Source: Desulfobacterales bacterium (lineage in GTDB: Bacteria; Desulfobacterota; Desulfobacteria; Desulfobacterales; JAUWMJ01). Taken from it: a stretch of 6,605 nt of DNA. Below, piece after piece: positions 5,560 through 6,605 of this stretch. The DNA is taken from contig JAUWMJ010000184.1 in the NCBI GenBank assembly GCA_030613225.1, forward strand, positions 1 to 6,605. The letters are read 5' to 3'. Numbering within the stretch: position 1 is the stretch's first letter; each line of letters starts with the position of its first letter. Under the pieces are notes generated by a model. It ran no database searches. It was given only the letters and a program-made list of their open reading frames with translations, and was not told the DNA's origin. The position numbers were made by a program, and so were the translations under genes.

Positions 5560-6077
5560 TGTTTTCCAACAAGCAGGGAGACACGTTTGTTTTAGGAAAT
5601 GGTAAAATTATCATGACTAAACAGCTTAAAGAAATTGTGATTTCGAAGGAAAGGGCAGTATTTTGGCTTGACTCAAATGGTCGCTGGCACAATATGCATG
5701 GAGAGTTCGAGCACAGGAAAATAATAGATTTCTTTCATTCATCAATCAGACAAGACAAAGATGGCTACTATGTTACCCAGACCACGGAAAGTTATAAAGA
5801 AAAAGTCTATTTTCGATATGAAGACACAGCTTTATTCGTTTTTAATATTATCAAAAATAAAGACATTTATCTTTTATTGAACACTAAAAAACAAATAAAA
5901 CTGAATCCTGAAGAACTGTTTATAAAAGATGATAGTTTATATACAAAGGATGGAGAAGAGCTTGTAAAATTTACTGAACAAAGCATGATGAAGATATCAA
6001 AATACATGGAAAATGATAATGACCGGTATTTTATCAAAATAAATGATAAAAGATATGACATACCGGTAACACGCTGA
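5559..6077 (+). CDS. DUF1285-like hypothetical protein, coupled to the coiled-coil gene
   Basis: 172 residues. The pattern agrees with DUF1285 family proteins as I remember them: an opening strand then DSNGRWH (38-44), an acidic residue before a helix ending in FFHSSI (58-63), DKDGYY (66-71), a middle strand with YEDTALFVF, and a C-terminal YFIKINDKRYDIP. The domain's biochemical function is not known to me; it looks like a small beta-rich soluble fold without signal peptide or membrane segment. The ATG at 5559 shares its A with the upstream TAA stop, so ribosomes finishing the coiled-coil protein can re-start here; the local Shine-Dalgarno (GGGG at 5547-5550) is weak, which suits coupling. 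An internal ATG at 5613 would remove the first 18 residues and also keep the whole domain. Codon use is clearly more AT-rich than in the preceding gene, perhaps a sign of separate origin. Co-translation suggests a shared complex or process, but this is inference. Confidence 0.7.
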   Translation: MFSNKQGDTFVLGNGKIIMTKQLKEIVISKERAVFWLDSNGRWHNMHGEFEHRKIIDFFHSSIRQDKDGYYVTQTTESYKEKVYFRYEDTALFVFNIIKNKDIYLLLNTKKQIKLNPEELFIKDDSLYTKDGEELVKFTEQSMMKISKYMENDNDRYFIKINDKRYDIPVTR

Positions 6078-6100
6078 AAATGCATCGTATATTTATTTTA

Positions 6101-6157
6101 GTAACCGTTCACGGGTTCAGGGTTCAAAGGTTCAAAGGTTCAGAGGTTCAAGGTTCC
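6101..6157 (+). repeat. GGTTCA-type repeat tract, direct copy
   Basis: Begins GTAACCGTTCAC and continues as short degenerate units of GGTTCA followed by AA, AG or GG. Positions 6101-6127 are the reverse complement of 6324-6350 with one mismatch in 27. Confidence 0.85.
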
Positions 6158-6310
6158 ATTTTCGTTCCCGGACTGCATTTGGAACGTGTATTTATAAGAA
6201 AAACGCCATCTTCGACAGGCCTAATCCAAAATTTGGAGCCAAATTTGCAGTTACTTTGGGAAATGACCATGTTCAACGAAGACTTTGGGTCTTCAATGCC
6301 TTCTTTGCCC

Positions 6311-6350
6311 TTAACCCTGAACGTTGAACCCTGAACCTGTGAACGGTTAC
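6311..6350 (-). repeat. GGTTCA-type repeat tract, first inverted copy
   Basis: Read on the reverse strand it starts GTAACCGTTCACAGGTTCAG, copying the left tract. The outer 12 bases (6339-6350) are an exact reverse complement of 6101-6112. With the left tract it encloses about 150 bp. Confidence 0.85.
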
Positions 6351-6394
6351 GTTAAACCTGAACTTTGGTTGCGGCTTTGGGTTGAAAAAGCAAC

Positions 6395-6430
6395 TCTGAA
6401 CCTTTGAACCCTGAACCCCTGAACGGGTAC
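6395..6430 (-). repeat. GGTTCA-type repeat tract, second inverted copy
   Basis: Read on the reverse strand it starts GTACCCGTTCAGGGGTTCAG and follows the left tract with about three mismatches in 36 bases. It abuts the stop codon of the PLP-enzyme gene, so it sits in that gene's immediate 3' flank. Confidence 0.8.
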
Positions 6431-6605
6431 CTATTTTAAAGCCTGCTTGAAATCTTCAATAAGATCTTCGGTTGCTTCTATGCCGATTGAGACTCGAATT
6501 AAGCTGTCTGAAATTCCCAGTTTTTGCAGATCTTCCTGGGAAAGGCCGGAATGAGAGGTGGTAACCGGCCTGGTGATTAGCGATTCGACACCACCGAGAC
6601 TCGGA
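6431..6605 (-). CDS. Cys/Met-metabolism PLP-dependent enzyme, C-terminal part (cystathionine gamma-synthase/lyase family)
   Basis: Only the last 57 residues lie in the window; the start is beyond the right edge. The reading frame gives SLGGVESL, ITRPVTTSHSGLS, LGISDSLIRVSIGIE, and ATEDLIEDFKQALK before the TAG at 6433-6431. SLGGVES and the SLIRVSIGIE motif, with its substrate-carboxylate-binding Arg, are hallmarks of the gamma-family of PLP enzymes (cystathionine gamma-synthase, cystathionine gamma-lyase, O-acetylhomoserine sulfhydrylase, methionine gamma-lyase). These act in transsulfuration or homocysteine synthesis in the cytoplasm. The PLP lysine region is outside the window, and the C-terminus alone does not separate the subfamilies, so no gene symbol is given. 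It converges on the DUF1285-like gene and is probably unrelated to the left-hand genes. Confidence 0.88.
   Translation of the reverse strand, partial: PSLGGVESLITRPVTTSHSGLSQEDLQKLGISDSLIRVSIGIEATEDLIEDFKQALK

Larger units (their letters stand above)
6078..6430. other. Intergenic region filled with GGTTCA-type repeats
   Basis: This 353-bp spacer separates two convergent genes and contains no gene. The open frame that can be read forward from 6080 is just repeat sequence translated (Phe-Lys-Gly-Ser-type residues) and is not called. Three copies of one repeat unit occur, one direct and two inverted, listed separately. No clear hairpin with a T-run serves as terminator; the long inverted arms might do so for both convergent transcripts. 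Confidence 0.7.

Noticed and set aside
6080..6334. Forward open frame of 84 codons in the intergenic repeat region
   Set aside because: Its residues come from translation of GGTTCA-type repeats and spacer; no ribosome site, and it ends inside the inverted repeat.
6101..6430. Possible CRISPR array
   Set aside because: Repeats are inverted, degenerate and contain shorter sub-repeats; there are no regular unique spacers and no cas genes.

Overview
The window looks like bacterial chromosome from a deltaproteobacterium-type organism (Desulfobacterota/Myxococcota side). This is inferred from a FrzS-like pseudo-receiver/coiled-coil protein, a DUF1285-like protein, GGTTCA-type intergenic repeat tracts and a broken transposase. 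Base composition is moderate and drops towards AT in the 172-residue gene. No species can be named from the sequence alone.

Layout. Positions 1-616 carry no intact gene. They hold a hairpin-forming inverted repeat (17-97), a full-consensus sigma70-type promoter (211-239, pointing right) and a decayed reverse-strand transposase fragment (241-396) in which two expected tryptophan codons are amber stops. Positions 617-2214 hold two adjacent rightward genes, about 58% identical in their core and of a family I do not recognise; the second has a low-complexity tail built from three 11-residue repeats. Positions 2215-3450 are 1.2 kb without a convincing gene. They contain a 13-bp-stem hairpin that buries a Shine-Dalgarno-like sequence, a perfect 7-bp hairpin, a sigma54-type -24/-12 match and one weak 54-codon ORF. 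Positions 3451-6077 hold a two-gene unit: a 702-residue protein (degenerate receiver domain, acidic linker, very long coiled coil with a recent 177-bp internal duplication), then a DUF1285-like 172-residue protein whose start codon overlaps the first gene's stop. Positions 6078-6430 are an intergenic region of inverted GGTTCA-type repeats. The window ends in the C-terminus of a reverse-strand Cys/Met-metabolism PLP enzyme (cystathionine gamma-synthase/lyase family).

How they may work together. The coiled-coil gene and the DUF1285-like gene are very probably co-translated. The receiver-like domain appears unable to accept phosphate, so it is more likely a docking module, as in Myxococcus FrzS, a polar motility protein. 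Whether the two paralogues upstream belong to the same process is unknown: they are separated from it by 1.2 kb of possibly structured DNA, and their neighbourhood shows transposon decay. The most unusual candidates for further attention are the unrecognised paralogue pair, the coiled-coil duplication in which every nucleotide difference changes an amino acid, and the structured gene-free region between them.
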